Source: a virus. From it: 31,687 nucleotides of DNA. Within the stretch, counting starts at the first letter, position 1. Every line of letters starts with the position of its first letter. The translations under genes were made by a program, and so were the position numbers. Of this stretch, positions 1 through 5,904 are shown one piece after another. Below the pieces are notes generated by a model. That model had not been told where the DNA came from, did no database searches, and saw only the letters and a program-made list of their open reading frames with translations. The stretch covers positions 1-31,687 of IMG/VR virus record IMGVR_UViG_3300042376_001976; one strand, given 5' to 3'.

Positions 1-998
1 ACGACGACGGTGCCGCGGGCGATGTGGTCGGGGTAGAGCTCCTGGATCTTTTTGACCACCGAGGGGGTGTCTTTGGGGTGGTACTCGTCGATGAAGTGGA
101 ACTCGTCGCCGCGGCGGACACAGACTTCGACGAAGCAGCAGCCGACGTTGAAGTCAATGCCGATGAAGAGGCGGTCGTCGGGCTGGACGACGGTGTCGGT
201 CCAGTGGAGGTCGCGGTCGAAGTAGGGGTAGACGGTGGTGGAGTTGAGGTTGGTGAATTGGCCTTCGAGGTAGGCGGCGAGGAGTTGGGGTGGGTCGTTC
301 TTGTAGAGGGAGTCGACGAAGCCTGGGGGGAGGTGGGGGTTGTCGAGGGTGCGGGCGCGGACGAGGTGGCGGTCGCTTTGGTCCTCGGCTTCGACGAAGG
401 TGCGGTACATCCAGCGGAAGCCCTCGGGGGTGCTGGCGACGGCGAGTTGGGGATTTTTGCCGCCGCGGAGGCGGGCGAGCATCATCTCTGTTGCTTTTTG
501 GGCGATTTCGGCCGAGGAGGTGTCGATTTCGTCCGCGATGCAATAGGAGAGGTTTTGGCCGCGGATGCGGTTGTAGGTCTCGGTCGCGCGGCAGAGCAGG
601 GTGACCGTGCCGCCGGGGACGTGCAACCGGTATTCGGGTTGGGGGGAGACGCGGAAGTCGTAGTCGATGCCGTTGGCGTCGAGGTAGTCGTCGAACGAGC
701 GGACCCAGACGTCGCGGATCATGATGTGCGTTGGCTCGAAGACCGCGGCGACCGTGTTGACGTTGTCGAGCGCGCGGAGGACAGCGAGGGCGCACAACGA
801 GTGGGTCTTGCCCGCGCCGAAGCCGGCGACGTAGCCGATGATCTTGCGGTCCGTGCAGTCGACGAACTCGCGCTGGGCGGGGAGGAGGCCGGCGTAGATG
901 CGCTCGCGGATTTGCTCGCGGGTCTCGCGGCACCGCGTGTTGGTGTTGATCGGAGGCTCGAGGCATTTGCCGCCTGGTATCGAGCCGAGGAGAGACAC
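1..998 (-). CDS. terL: Terminase large subunit, 3' end beyond window
   Basis: Packaging motor ATPase and headful or site-specific nuclease that loads DNA through the portal. About 332 codons are visible and the reading frame is still open at the left edge. A Walker A-type motif (GYVAGFGAGKTHS) lies at residues 55-67, a Walker B (YCIADEID) at 152-159, and an AST coupling motif at 188-190. The start of the RNase H-like nuclease domain (FIGIDFNVG) is at 278-286, with Asp282 the likely first metal ligand. The start is taken as GTG at 996-998, because an in-frame TGA lies seven codons upstream and no ATG intervenes. No clear Shine-Dalgarno is seen. A copy of the dispersed motif (1011-1030) sits just upstream. 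Identity as TerL is secure; the packaging type cannot be read from this part. Confidence 0.93.
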   Translation of the reverse strand, partial: MSLLGSIPGGKCLEPPINTNTRCRETREQIRERIYAGLLPAQREFVDCTDRKIIGYVAGFGAGKTHSLCALAVLRALDNVNTVAAVFEPTHIMIRDVWVRSFDDYLDANGIDYDFRVSPQPEYRLHVPGGTVTLLCRATETYNRIRGQNLSYCIADEIDTSSAEIAQKATEMMLARLRGGKNPQLAVASTPEGFRWMYRTFVEAEDQSDRHLVRARTLDNPHLPPGFVDSLYKNDPPQLLAAYLEGQFTNLNSTTVYPYFDRDLHWTDTVVQPDDRLFIGIDFNVGCCFVEVCVRRGDEFHFIDEYHPKDTPSVVKKIQELYPDHIARGTVV

Positions 999-1010
999 CG
1001 AGTGGGCGCA

Positions 1011-1030
1011 GCTACGTCACTAGGTTACTC
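1011..1030 (-). promoter_or_regulatory. Dispersed intergenic motif, terL copy
   Basis: The + strand reads GCTACGTCACTAGGTTACTC. It matches 17 of 20 bases of the copy in front of the ssDNA-binding protein gene (8547-8566) and shares CTACGTCAC with the copy at 7855-7880. It lies about 12 bases upstream of the terL GTG and is oriented, by the family core, in the direction of terL transcription. It could be an operator, a stoperator or part of a promoter. Confidence 0.5.
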
Positions 1031-1133
1031 GTGCCCTAGCAGGGTCGAGGCGAGGGGCCGCCCACCACAGACGGCCACCGCTTTTAAGGGCCCACACAGC
1101 CCCGAGTGCCCCAAGGCACCTAGTGAATATAGC

Positions 1134-1151
1134 GTAATTACGCAGCTAGGT
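1134..1151 (+). promoter_or_regulatory. Dispersed intergenic motif, cassette-side copy
   Basis: Sequence GTAATTACGCAGCTAGGT, identical at 17 of 18 positions to the copy at 12203-12220, about 11 kb away. It points rightward, toward the cassette, but lies about 400 bases from the first cassette gene. It is the best-conserved pair of the motif family. Confidence 0.55.
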
Positions 1152-1307
1152 CAAGGTGGGGGGAGGTACGAGCGGGTGGAGAGCGCCGGGGTGTGGGGGT
1201 AGGTGCGTGCGTAAGTAGTTAAGTCTGGGGGGTTTGGTGTGAGAGCACCTACCTGCGCCAGTACAGCTGTTCTCCTTTACCCGGGGGGAGGTGCTGGCGC
1301 CGGGGCG

Positions 1308-1328
1308 CTGTCCAGCGATTCTGGACAG
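1308..1328. repeat. Perfect 8-bp inverted repeat
   Basis: Arms CTGTCCAG (1308-1315) and CTGGACAG (1321-1328) are separated by five bases. It sits in the non-coding region before the cassette, 35 bases from a second dyad. No T-run follows, so an operator is more likely than a terminator. Confidence 0.5.
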
Positions 1329-1362
1329 AGTAAAAGGGCTGCGCCGCAGGGGATCTCAGCCT

Positions 1363-1389
1363 GCGTACCTGTGTGTATGACAGGTACGC
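1363..1389. repeat. Perfect 10-bp inverted repeat
   Basis: Arms GCGTACCTGT (1363-1372) and ACAGGTACGC (1380-1389) flank a seven-base spacer. There is no following T-run. Position and symmetry suit a repressor operator for the rightward cassette, perhaps for its ribbon-helix-helix protein, but that link is inference. Confidence 0.55.
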
Positions 1390-1557
1390 GAATTGGCCAG
1401 GATCGCAGGCGCCGCCTGGGGTGTGCAGTGTAAAGAGTGGTTGCGTGGACTGCAGCATACGTGGCTAGGTAGCTTACAATTGCATCAGGTCAGGCCCCCT
1501 CCCCCGTTAGGTGAGGGAGTGCAGGGCCACCCACCACACACCACCACCCTTCACACC

Positions 1558-1785
1558 ATGGCTACCTACTCCGTCACCTGTTTTTTGGAGTATTCGGATT
1601 GTCTGTACTCCGGGTTTCGGCCCGCTCAGCAAGCCTGGCCAACACGCGTATACGGTGCCGCCGCGCGCCGCGCCGATGCTGTAGCGGCGGCCCTTGCAAC
1701 GTCCGATCCTGACGTGGTGGTGACCCGTGTCGTCTGCGCATCCGGCGAACTGCGCGGCCATCTCCCTGGCGGGCTTGCCGCCTGA
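1558..1785 (+). CDS. Small protein of unknown function, first cassette gene
   Basis: The 75-residue protein starts MATYSVTCFLEYSDCLYSGFR and is rich in Ala, Arg and Val in its second half. I do not recognise a family. ATG 1558 is chosen because the upstream part of the open frame is unlike protein and because a CACCACACACCACC-type leader precedes it. The 161-residue gene at 2005 has the same kind of leader, and neither has a Shine-Dalgarno. The next gene starts four bases after its stop, so they are probably co-transcribed. Base use is C-rich on the coding strand, unlike the genes on either side of the cassette. Confidence 0.55.
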   Translation: MATYSVTCFLEYSDCLYSGFRPAQQAWPTRVYGAAARRADAVAAALATSDPDVVVTRVVCASGELRGHLPGGLAA

Positions 1786-1789
1786 TCCG

Positions 1790-1963
1790 ATGCGCTACTA
1801 CCTAACCGCCGCAGCGGCTGCCCTCTCCATCGCCACTTGCGCCGCAGCCGTCGCCACCACTGACGCGATCAACACTCACCTAGCGCTAACCGCATGCCGC
1901 GTAGAAGCCGAACTGGCCAACCTTTCCCCGGCCTACTGCGAGGCCCGCGAGCAACGCGACTAG
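1790..1963 (+). CDS. Small secreted or membrane-anchored protein
   Basis: The 57-residue protein begins MRYYLTAAAAALSIATCAAA: a short charged start, then an Ala-rich hydrophobic stretch of about 17 residues containing a Cys. This looks like a signal peptide, a lipoprotein-like leader or one membrane segment. The remainder is polar with a CEAREQRD tail. It starts four bases after the previous stop. Such a protein could act at the envelope, for example in superinfection exclusion, but nothing in the sequence proves this. Confidence 0.5.
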   Translation: MRYYLTAAAAALSIATCAAAVATTDAINTHLALTACRVEAELANLSPAYCEAREQRD

Positions 1964-2004
1964 GTCGCATACCCACTTACCACCACACCACCACACCGCA
2001 CGCC

Positions 2005-2490
2005 ATGAGCTACGGAATCACCCAACAGCGAGTCGACGACCAGAACCGCATCAACGCACTCGCAAACGAGATCGAGGGGCACCTGTTGCGCCTGCTCAGC
2101 CCCTGGCAACAGAAGAAAGCTTTTAAGGTCACCGGCTGGAAAGGAAAGGTTGCCGCCCTCGAAACCGCGTTCGATCAATACTGCGAGGGTCACGGTTACA
2201 ACGTGCCGGCCACGGAGGACACCGAAGCCGCCACGGTATGGGTCAACCTTTACCGCCAGCACAACAGCGTTACCGCGTCGGTGCAGCTGCTGCTCAACAG
2301 CGGCCTACGTGCCGAGCTGTACCTGGGCCGCACTGACGACGCCGGCGTTCTCACCCACCTAGCCGACGGCTACCAGCGCCGCACTGATTACACGGTGGCC
2401 GAGATCGAGGGGGCGCTCGAGCGCGCCTATCAGCTCGAGGAACAGGCCCGCCAGCTGCGCAGCTCGGTGCGCGATTTCCAACGTCGCTGA
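2005..2490 (+). CDS. Hypothetical protein, helical, 161 residues
   Basis: The protein runs from MSYGITQQRVDDQNRINALA to a C-terminal helix rich in Glu, Gln and Arg. ATG 2005 is preceded by a repeated ACCACACC leader (about 1979-2000), as at the first cassette gene, not by a Shine-Dalgarno. The composition suggests mostly alpha-helix with a possible coiled coil near the C-terminus (residues about 130-158). No catalytic motif or membrane segment is visible, and no family is recognised. It is followed seven bases later by the 275-residue gene in the same direction. Confidence 0.65.
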   Translation: MSYGITQQRVDDQNRINALANEIEGHLLRLLSPWQQKKAFKVTGWKGKVAALETAFDQYCEGHGYNVPATEDTEAATVWVNLYRQHNSVTASVQLLLNSGLRAELYLGRTDDAGVLTHLADGYQRRTDYTVAEIEGALERAYQLEEQARQLRSSVRDFQRR

Positions 2491-2497
2491 TCACGCC

Positions 2498-3325
2498 ATG
2501 CACGCAACCCTTACGGATCGGATCAACCGCCTGTCAGCTTGCGCCGGCCAGTGGATCCTCGACCTACGCGACAGCGGCAACCGCGGCTACGACCTACACC
2601 ACCTGAGCGCGGGCTACAGCGCCGCCGGTTATGGCACCATCCGCGACCCTGAGACCGCGCTGCGGTTCTGCACCGATCAGCACTGGCGGGAGGCGCGGCT
2701 GCTGTTTAGCTGCGACTACCTAAACGACGACTGCAGCTGGCCCGGCGGCTACGACGCCCCCTCGATCTATCGCAGTAACGCCCGAGTCTTTCGCGATGAG
2801 TACAGAAGCGAGCTCGAGCTGGCGGATGGTGACGCGGACGGTATCGCGCTCGATATCCGCTATGTCACAGAAGAGATGCTCGAAACAATCGAAGCGCTGC
2901 AGCAGTATCCGCTGATTAGCGAAGACGACCATAGCGAGCTAGAGGTCGACCTTCAAGACGAGGCATGGGAAAGCTGGGCAGAGTCCGATTGGCTCGGCTA
3001 TGTCACCACCGCGCTAGCTGAGTTTGCCCCTGTCAGTTGCGACGACCCGGACGGCTGGGCAGAAGACGCGATGGGGCGCGCAGATCGCTCGAACCTGTTC
3101 GATCTGTTCCGAGCTTGCTGCGAGCAAACCGGCACGTACTGGTCGGAAGAGTCGGACGGCGCGCAGTGGATCAACCTCGAGCGCGCTGCGGAAGGAATCG
3201 ACCGGCACGACCTCGAGGTCTTAACCGGCCTGCGTCTTCTGGCGCCCGATCAAACGTGGCGCACCGAGTCCTATCCGTGGCCCGGCGCTGCAGCCGCCCC
3301 TCTCGTGCTGGAGGTGCAGTCTTGA
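2498..3325 (+). CDS. Acidic hypothetical protein, 275 residues
   Basis: Largest cassette protein, strongly acidic and rich in Trp and Tyr. A central segment (about residues 147-175, ISEDDHSELEVDL followed by DEAWESWAESDW) reminds me of a widespread unannotated phage/plasmid protein family, but I cannot name it. There is no signal peptide, membrane segment or obvious active site. It follows the 161-residue gene by seven bases. Its stop overlaps the TTG start of the next gene by two bases, and its last codons carry that gene's Shine-Dalgarno. The acidic character would fit DNA mimicry or a protein inhibitor, which is speculation. Confidence 0.75.
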   Translation: MHATLTDRINRLSACAGQWILDLRDSGNRGYDLHHLSAGYSAAGYGTIRDPETALRFCTDQHWREARLLFSCDYLNDDCSWPGGYDAPSIYRSNARVFRDEYRSELELADGDADGIALDIRYVTEEMLETIEALQQYPLISEDDHSELEVDLQDEAWESWAESDWLGYVTTALAEFAPVSCDDPDGWAEDAMGRADRSNLFDLFRACCEQTGTYWSEESDGAQWINLERAAEGIDRHDLEVLTGLRLLAPDQTWRTESYPWPGAAAAPLVLEVQS

Positions 3326-3480
3326 ACTCACCTAAATCTCACCGCCTCTCCATCGTGGTTCCCGCCGCCATCGCCGAGCGGTTGCGAGAGCTAGCCGAGA
3401 TGGAGGGCCGCAGTATCAGCAACCTAGCGGCGAGCCTGTTGCGGGCCGCCTTGCGTGATGGGCAGCCGGAACCGCAGTAG
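3322..3480 (+). CDS. Ribbon-helix-helix (CopG-like) DNA-binding protein
   Basis: The 52-residue protein has the RHH layout: a short beta strand (HRLSIVVP), helix 1 (AAIAERLRELAEMEG), and helix 2 after an N-cap (SISNLAASLLRAALRDG). RHH proteins act as dimers that insert the paired strand into the DNA major groove, often as autoregulators. The start is TTG 3322, set by an excellent Shine-Dalgarno (GGAGGTG, 3310-3316) five bases upstream; without TTG the domain would lose its strand. It overlaps the preceding stop and, at its 3' end, the start of the TerS-like gene. It is the obvious candidate regulator of the cassette; the dyads at 1308-1389 are candidate sites. Confidence 0.7.
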   Translation: MNSPKSHRLSIVVPAAIAERLRELAEMEGRSISNLAASLLRAALRDGQPEPQ

Positions 3481-3910
3481 CGAGGCGGAGCTCCGCCGCC
3501 GCGTGGATGCCGCCGCGGCGCTCCTTGCTAACGGCCTGCCGCGCACCGCAGCCGTAACGCAACTGGCGGAGCGTTACCGCGTCGACCGCCGAACCGCTCG
3601 GCGTTACGTGGCGGATGCCGCCGCCGAGCTCGCCGATGAGATCGGGGCCGCCGACCTGGCGGCCGCCCTGGCGGAATCGGTGGAGAGATTGAACCGCCTC
3701 TCCCACCAGGCCGAGACCCGCGGGAACCTAAATGCCGCGGTTGGCGCGGCCAAGGCGGCAGCCGGAACTCTGGCAGCGATCTATCGAGCCGATACCCTGC
3801 AGGCCGCGCGCCTTGCCGGCCACACCATCGCGGTAGCGGAACCCGAGGAACCCACAGACCGGGAGCGACGCCGCTACCGGCAAAGCATCAGCCCACCTAT
3901 CCCCTTTTGA
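3458..3910 (+). CDS. TerS-like helix-turn-helix protein of the cassette
   Basis: The 150-residue protein has an N-terminal helix-turn-helix (about residues 22-52, with DRRT at the recognition helix) followed by long Ala-rich helices, the layout of phage small terminase subunits. It aligns without gaps by eye to the leftward protein at 4743-5117, with about 20 of 50 identities over the first half including VD/ID-x-AA, NG, ER and DRRT. Small terminases bind pac/cos DNA and recruit TerL. The start is ATG 3458 (GTG 3455 also possible); the gene overlaps the RHH gene by 23 bases. The C-terminal tail (about residues 115-150) is Arg/Glu/Pro-rich and absent from the second protein. A plain transcription regulator is the alternative. 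Confidence 0.6.
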   Translation: MGSRNRSSEAELRRRVDAAAALLANGLPRTAAVTQLAERYRVDRRTARRYVADAAAELADEIGAADLAAALAESVERLNRLSHQAETRGNLNAAVGAAKAAAGTLAAIYRADTLQAARLAGHTIAVAEPEEPTDRERRRYRQSISPPIPF

Positions 3911-3912
3911 TC

Positions 3913-4236
3913 ATGGCCAGTCGAGATTGGGCGCGCTTCGCCCCGAGCCTTTCCCACCTAGCAGCCACCATCGAAGAATTCGAGCCAGTTATTTGCGGGT
4001 GGAGTAGCGGCCCGCAACCACAGGCTGCCGGTTATGACCCCGCCGAGCCCGAGCACCTTTCTATCGACGTCGATACCCCATGGCAGGACCCGAGCCCGTG
4101 GATCCACATAACCGCCGAGGGCTGCTACTGGTGGGATGATGACGGCAGGTGGGAGTGCTCTCACGGTGACCTGTGGGCCTTCCTTAGCCAGATCCCTCGC
4201 CGATTGCACACGTTCGGCAGGCAGACCGAAGAATGA
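3913..4236 (+). CDS. Small acidic Trp-rich protein, last cassette gene
   Basis: The protein has 107 residues from ATG 3913; a TTG at 3907 overlapping the previous TGA is an alternative start. It is acidic and rich in Trp, with a CYWWDDDGRWECSHGDLWAFL segment near residues 72-92. It contains Cys and His but no regular metal-binding spacing. No family is recognised. It closes the rightward cassette: a strong intrinsic terminator begins four bases after its stop. Confidence 0.6.
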   Translation: MASRDWARFAPSLSHLAATIEEFEPVICGWSSGPQPQAAGYDPAEPEHLSIDVDTPWQDPSPWIHITAEGCYWWDDDGRWECSHGDLWAFLSQIPRRLHTFGRQTEE

Positions 4237-4239
4237 CCC

Positions 4240-4263
4240 GCGGCGCTTAGGCGCCGCTTTTTT
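4240..4263 (+). terminator. Strong intrinsic terminator of the cassette
   Basis: Perfect 7-bp stem GCGGCGC/GCGCCGC with loop TTAG (4247-4250), followed by six T residues (4258-4263). A second GC-rich hairpin with a shorter T-run follows (about 4265-4290) and may back it up. It starts four bases after the last cassette stop codon. Confidence 0.9.
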
Positions 4264-4516
4264 GTGCGCCCTGCGAGGGGCGCGCTTTTATGACCGTTGC
4301 GTCCGGTTTCGGGGGATCGGCCGTAGGGAGGCGACCCCCGCGAGATGGGCCCACAAGCGGCGCGGCTGCGGTGAGCGTATGGGACAGCGAGGGGCAGGAT
4401 GGGCACCGCGGCGCCGATCCTGGCGGGGCTGAGATGGCGCTACCCATAGCGTCCCGGCCGACCCCGGCGCTACCTATGGTGCCCCCAGATATAGCGTCCG
4501 CCGGCAGCTGAGCACT

Positions 4517-4557
4517 ACATAGGCCGGGGCCTATGTGTCACTTAGTGGGGCTAAGTG
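4517..4557. repeat. Pair of adjacent hairpins
   Basis: First stem ACATAGG (4517-4523) with CCTATGT (4530-4536), six-base loop. Second stem CACTTAG (4539-4545) with CTAAGTG (4551-4557), five-base loop. Both are perfect 7-bp stems separated by two bases and lack T-runs. They could be a protein-binding site, part of a cos/pac site, or structured RNA. Confidence 0.5.
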
Positions 4558-4634
4558 CGAAGCGCTCAGGCATCGGCTTGCTGGCGCATCCGTTGCAGCT
4601 AGCGCCGGGCGTAGCGCCGTAGGCGCGGGAGGCT

Positions 4635-4728
4635 ATGAATGGCGAATTTCGCTGTGAACGCAAAAAGCGGCCAATGAATGGCCGCTGGAGCTGGGTGGCT
4701 ATGAATGGCCGACACCCTGATGAATGGC
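4635..4728 (+). repeat. Four direct repeats of ATGAATGGC
   Basis: Exact 9-base copies start at 4635, 4674, 4701 and 4720, all in the same orientation, spaced 39, 27 and 19 bases apart. The first and third extend to GGCTATGAATGGC (13 bases identical). Four copies within 94 bases is far above chance. The second copy lies in the loop and arm of the leftward terminator. The array lies just downstream of the TerS-like gene. Confidence 0.65.
4662..4686 (-). terminator. Intrinsic terminator for the leftward TerS-like gene
   Basis: On the minus strand the stem AGCGGCCA/TGGCCGCT (8 bp, five-base loop) is followed by TTTTT (complement of the A-run at 4662-4666). It lies 57 bases downstream of the TerS-like stop codon. 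If this protein is the true TerS, the terminator separates it transcriptionally from terL, which is unusual. Confidence 0.75.
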
Positions 4729-4742
4729 GAAAACCCTTGCCG

Positions 4743-5117
4743 CTACTGGTTTCTGGGGTTGAGGTTTAGCAGCTCGGTGATCAGGCGCATGGCGCCGATG
4801 GCGTCAGAGCCGCGGCCGTTGGTCATACTCATGTCCAACACTTTTTGCATTGCGCCAACCATTTCTGCAACCTTTTCTCCTCTATCCATCCCACACAATT
4901 CGCGCGCTAATTGTTTGCGTGCTTCGTGGGTCCTTCTCTCTACCGTTCTACGGTCAAGGGGCCACCTCTCCGTCATGATCTGCCGGATTTGCCATGGCTG
5001 TTTGCCGTTGCAGATCAGCTCGGCAGCGTAGTCAATCTGCTCCGTTATCTCCACTGAGTTCCAACCAACCCGCTTTTGTTTTTGGGGCTGCTCCTGAGGA
5101 GCAATGTCCTCGCTCAC
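4743..5117 (-). CDS. Small terminase subunit-like DNA-binding protein
   Basis: The 124-residue protein has a helix-turn-helix region (about residues 25-65, with DRRTVERR at the recognition helix) and a helical C-terminal part (AIGAMRLITELLNL) typical of phage small terminases or HTH regulators. It is related to the cassette protein at 3458-3910. Start GTG 5117 gives MSEDIAPQEQ; the Shine-Dalgarno is weak (AAGG about eight bases upstream). It lies on the terL strand, upstream of terL in that direction, as expected for terS, but the rightward cassette separates them. A transcription regulator of the operon remains possible. Confidence 0.65.
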   Translation of the reverse strand: MSEDIAPQEQPQKQKRVGWNSVEITEQIDYAAELICNGKQPWQIRQIMTERWPLDRRTVERRTHEARKQLARELCGMDRGEKVAEMVGAMQKVLDMSMTNGRGSDAIGAMRLITELLNLNPRNQ

Positions 5118-5182
5118 TGGAGATACCTTGAACGCTTACTCGAATGATACATAGCTCGGTAGCACGAGTGGATCGGTTTCCG

Positions 5183-5410
5183 CTAATTGCTAACTAACTG
5201 AGTAATTAGGTGCTCCACCCCCGAAGGGGGTGTGAGGGGTGAGTAGAGCCAGGCCATGGCGGCGGCGAGGGTGGCGAAGTAGCGAGGGGTGGTGGGGTTC
5301 GAGGGGGTTGTGGGTGTGGGGGGTTCGAGGGAGACGGTGTAGCCCTTGGCGGTGGCGTAGCAGCGCGCTCTGAGGGGGCTAGGGGCGCCGGGAAGGGGGG
5401 TGGAGGTCAT
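5183..5410 (-). CDS. Small hypothetical protein, end of thyX operon
   Basis: The 75-residue protein has a Pro/Thr-rich middle and a more ordered C-terminal part (YFATLAAAMAWLYSPL). The central Pro-Thr run suggests a linker. ATG 5408-5410 is chosen because the upstream open frame is Arg/Pro-rich antisense noise. It follows the 41-residue gene by ten bases and is the last gene of the leftward operon. No family is recognised and no T-run terminator is seen after it. Confidence 0.5.
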   Translation of the reverse strand: MTSTPLPGAPSPLRARCYATAKGYTVSLEPPTPTTPSNPTTPRYFATLAAAMAWLYSPLTPPSGVEHLITQLVSN

Positions 5411-5420
5411 GGCGGCGGTG

Positions 5421-5546
5421 CTAGGGCGGAAGAGGGGTGGAGGGGCCCTGCGGAGGCTTTTGGAGGGGGTTGGTGAGACCGGCGCCGTAAGGCGCCGTGT
5501 CGAACACGTAGCCGCCGAGGGCGAAGCCGAAGATGAATGGCGCCAT
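5421..5546 (-). CDS. Putative 41-residue membrane protein
   Basis: MAPFIFGFALGGYVFDTAPY begins with a hydrophobic stretch of about 14 residues and ends in a Pro-rich tail. It fits between the 106-residue gene (25-base gap) and the 75-residue gene (10-base gap) in the same direction. A tetraloop hairpin (5481-5496) lies inside it. The support is position and composition only. Confidence 0.4.
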   Translation of the reverse strand: MAPFIFGFALGGYVFDTAPYGAGLTNPLQKPPQGPSTPLPP

Positions 5547-5571
5547 CGAGGTGGCGGCGAGGTGGAGGGCG

Positions 5572-5892
5572 TTATGCCAGCTCGAAGGTGATTTCTTCCT
5601 CGTCGTAGTTGCCGGCGGCGTCGAACCAGATGACGCCGACGGTGGTGCTGAGCGAGGGTTCGTAGTGCTCGTCGATGAGCGCGTCGAGCGCCGAGTGGAG
5701 CGGTTCGTCGCGGATGTGGCCCGGGTAGATGAAGATGCGGTCCTCCGTCTCGGTGTCGGTGTAGCGGAAGACGAGGTAGGTGCAGTTGGTGGGTGGCTCC
5801 ATGACTCGTTGGGGGCGCCGAAACGAGGGAGTTCGGGGGTTGAGGACATGCTGAATCGCGCGGGTGATTGCAGTGATGAGGGGGTGGAACAT
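5572..5892 (-). CDS. Hypothetical protein downstream of thyX
   Basis: The 106-residue protein has a short N-terminal extension (residues 1-30) and then an acidic alpha/beta-like region with YLVFRYTDTETEDRIFIYPG and GVIWFDAAGNYDEEEITFEL. ATG 5892 lies 12 bases after the thyX stop; an internal ATG at residue 31 (MEPPTNCTYLVF) is an alternative start that would leave a compact 76-residue domain. No family is recognised. It is probably translated from the thyX message. Confidence 0.6.
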   Translation of the reverse strand: MFHPLITAITRAIQHVLNPRTPSFRRPQRVMEPPTNCTYLVFRYTDTETEDRIFIYPGHIRDEPLHSALDALIDEHYEPSLSTTVGVIWFDAAGNYDEEEITFELA

Positions 5893-5904
5893 CGAGGGGG
5901 TGGG

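Larger units (their letters stand above)
999..1557. other. Non-coding region between terL and the rightward cassette
   Basis: I see no convincing gene here. The stretch holds three copies or relatives of the dispersed motif (1011-1030, 1134-1151, about 1458-1473) and two perfect inverted repeats (1308-1328, 1363-1389). The + strand changes from strongly G-rich (about 1150-1250) to C-rich (from about 1490), which marks the left boundary of the cassette that follows. A CA-rich tract (about 1530-1556) leads directly into the first cassette gene. No good -35/-10 pair was found. Confidence 0.6.
4264..4742. other. Repeat-rich non-coding region next to the TerS-like gene
   Basis: No gene is supported. 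From left to right it holds a 20-bp direct repeat with 16 matches (4436-4455 and 4467-4486), two adjacent hairpins (4517-4536 and 4539-4557), four copies of ATGAATGGC (4635-4728) and a leftward terminator (4662-4686). The density of repeats and hairpins beside a small-terminase-like gene makes a packaging (pac/cos) or replication site plausible. The + strand returns to G-rich within this stretch. Confidence 0.55.

Noticed and set aside
24-1202. Long + strand open frame opposite terL
   Set aside because: Composition (Val/Gly/Asp/Glu runs) is typical of antisense frames of GC-rich genes, and the minus strand carries clear terminase motifs.
1127-4498. ATATAGCGT at both flanks of the cassette (1127-1135 and 4490-4498) as target-site duplication
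   Set aside because: A shared 9-mer between two flanks of about 500 bases is expected by chance, and the surrounding bases do not match.
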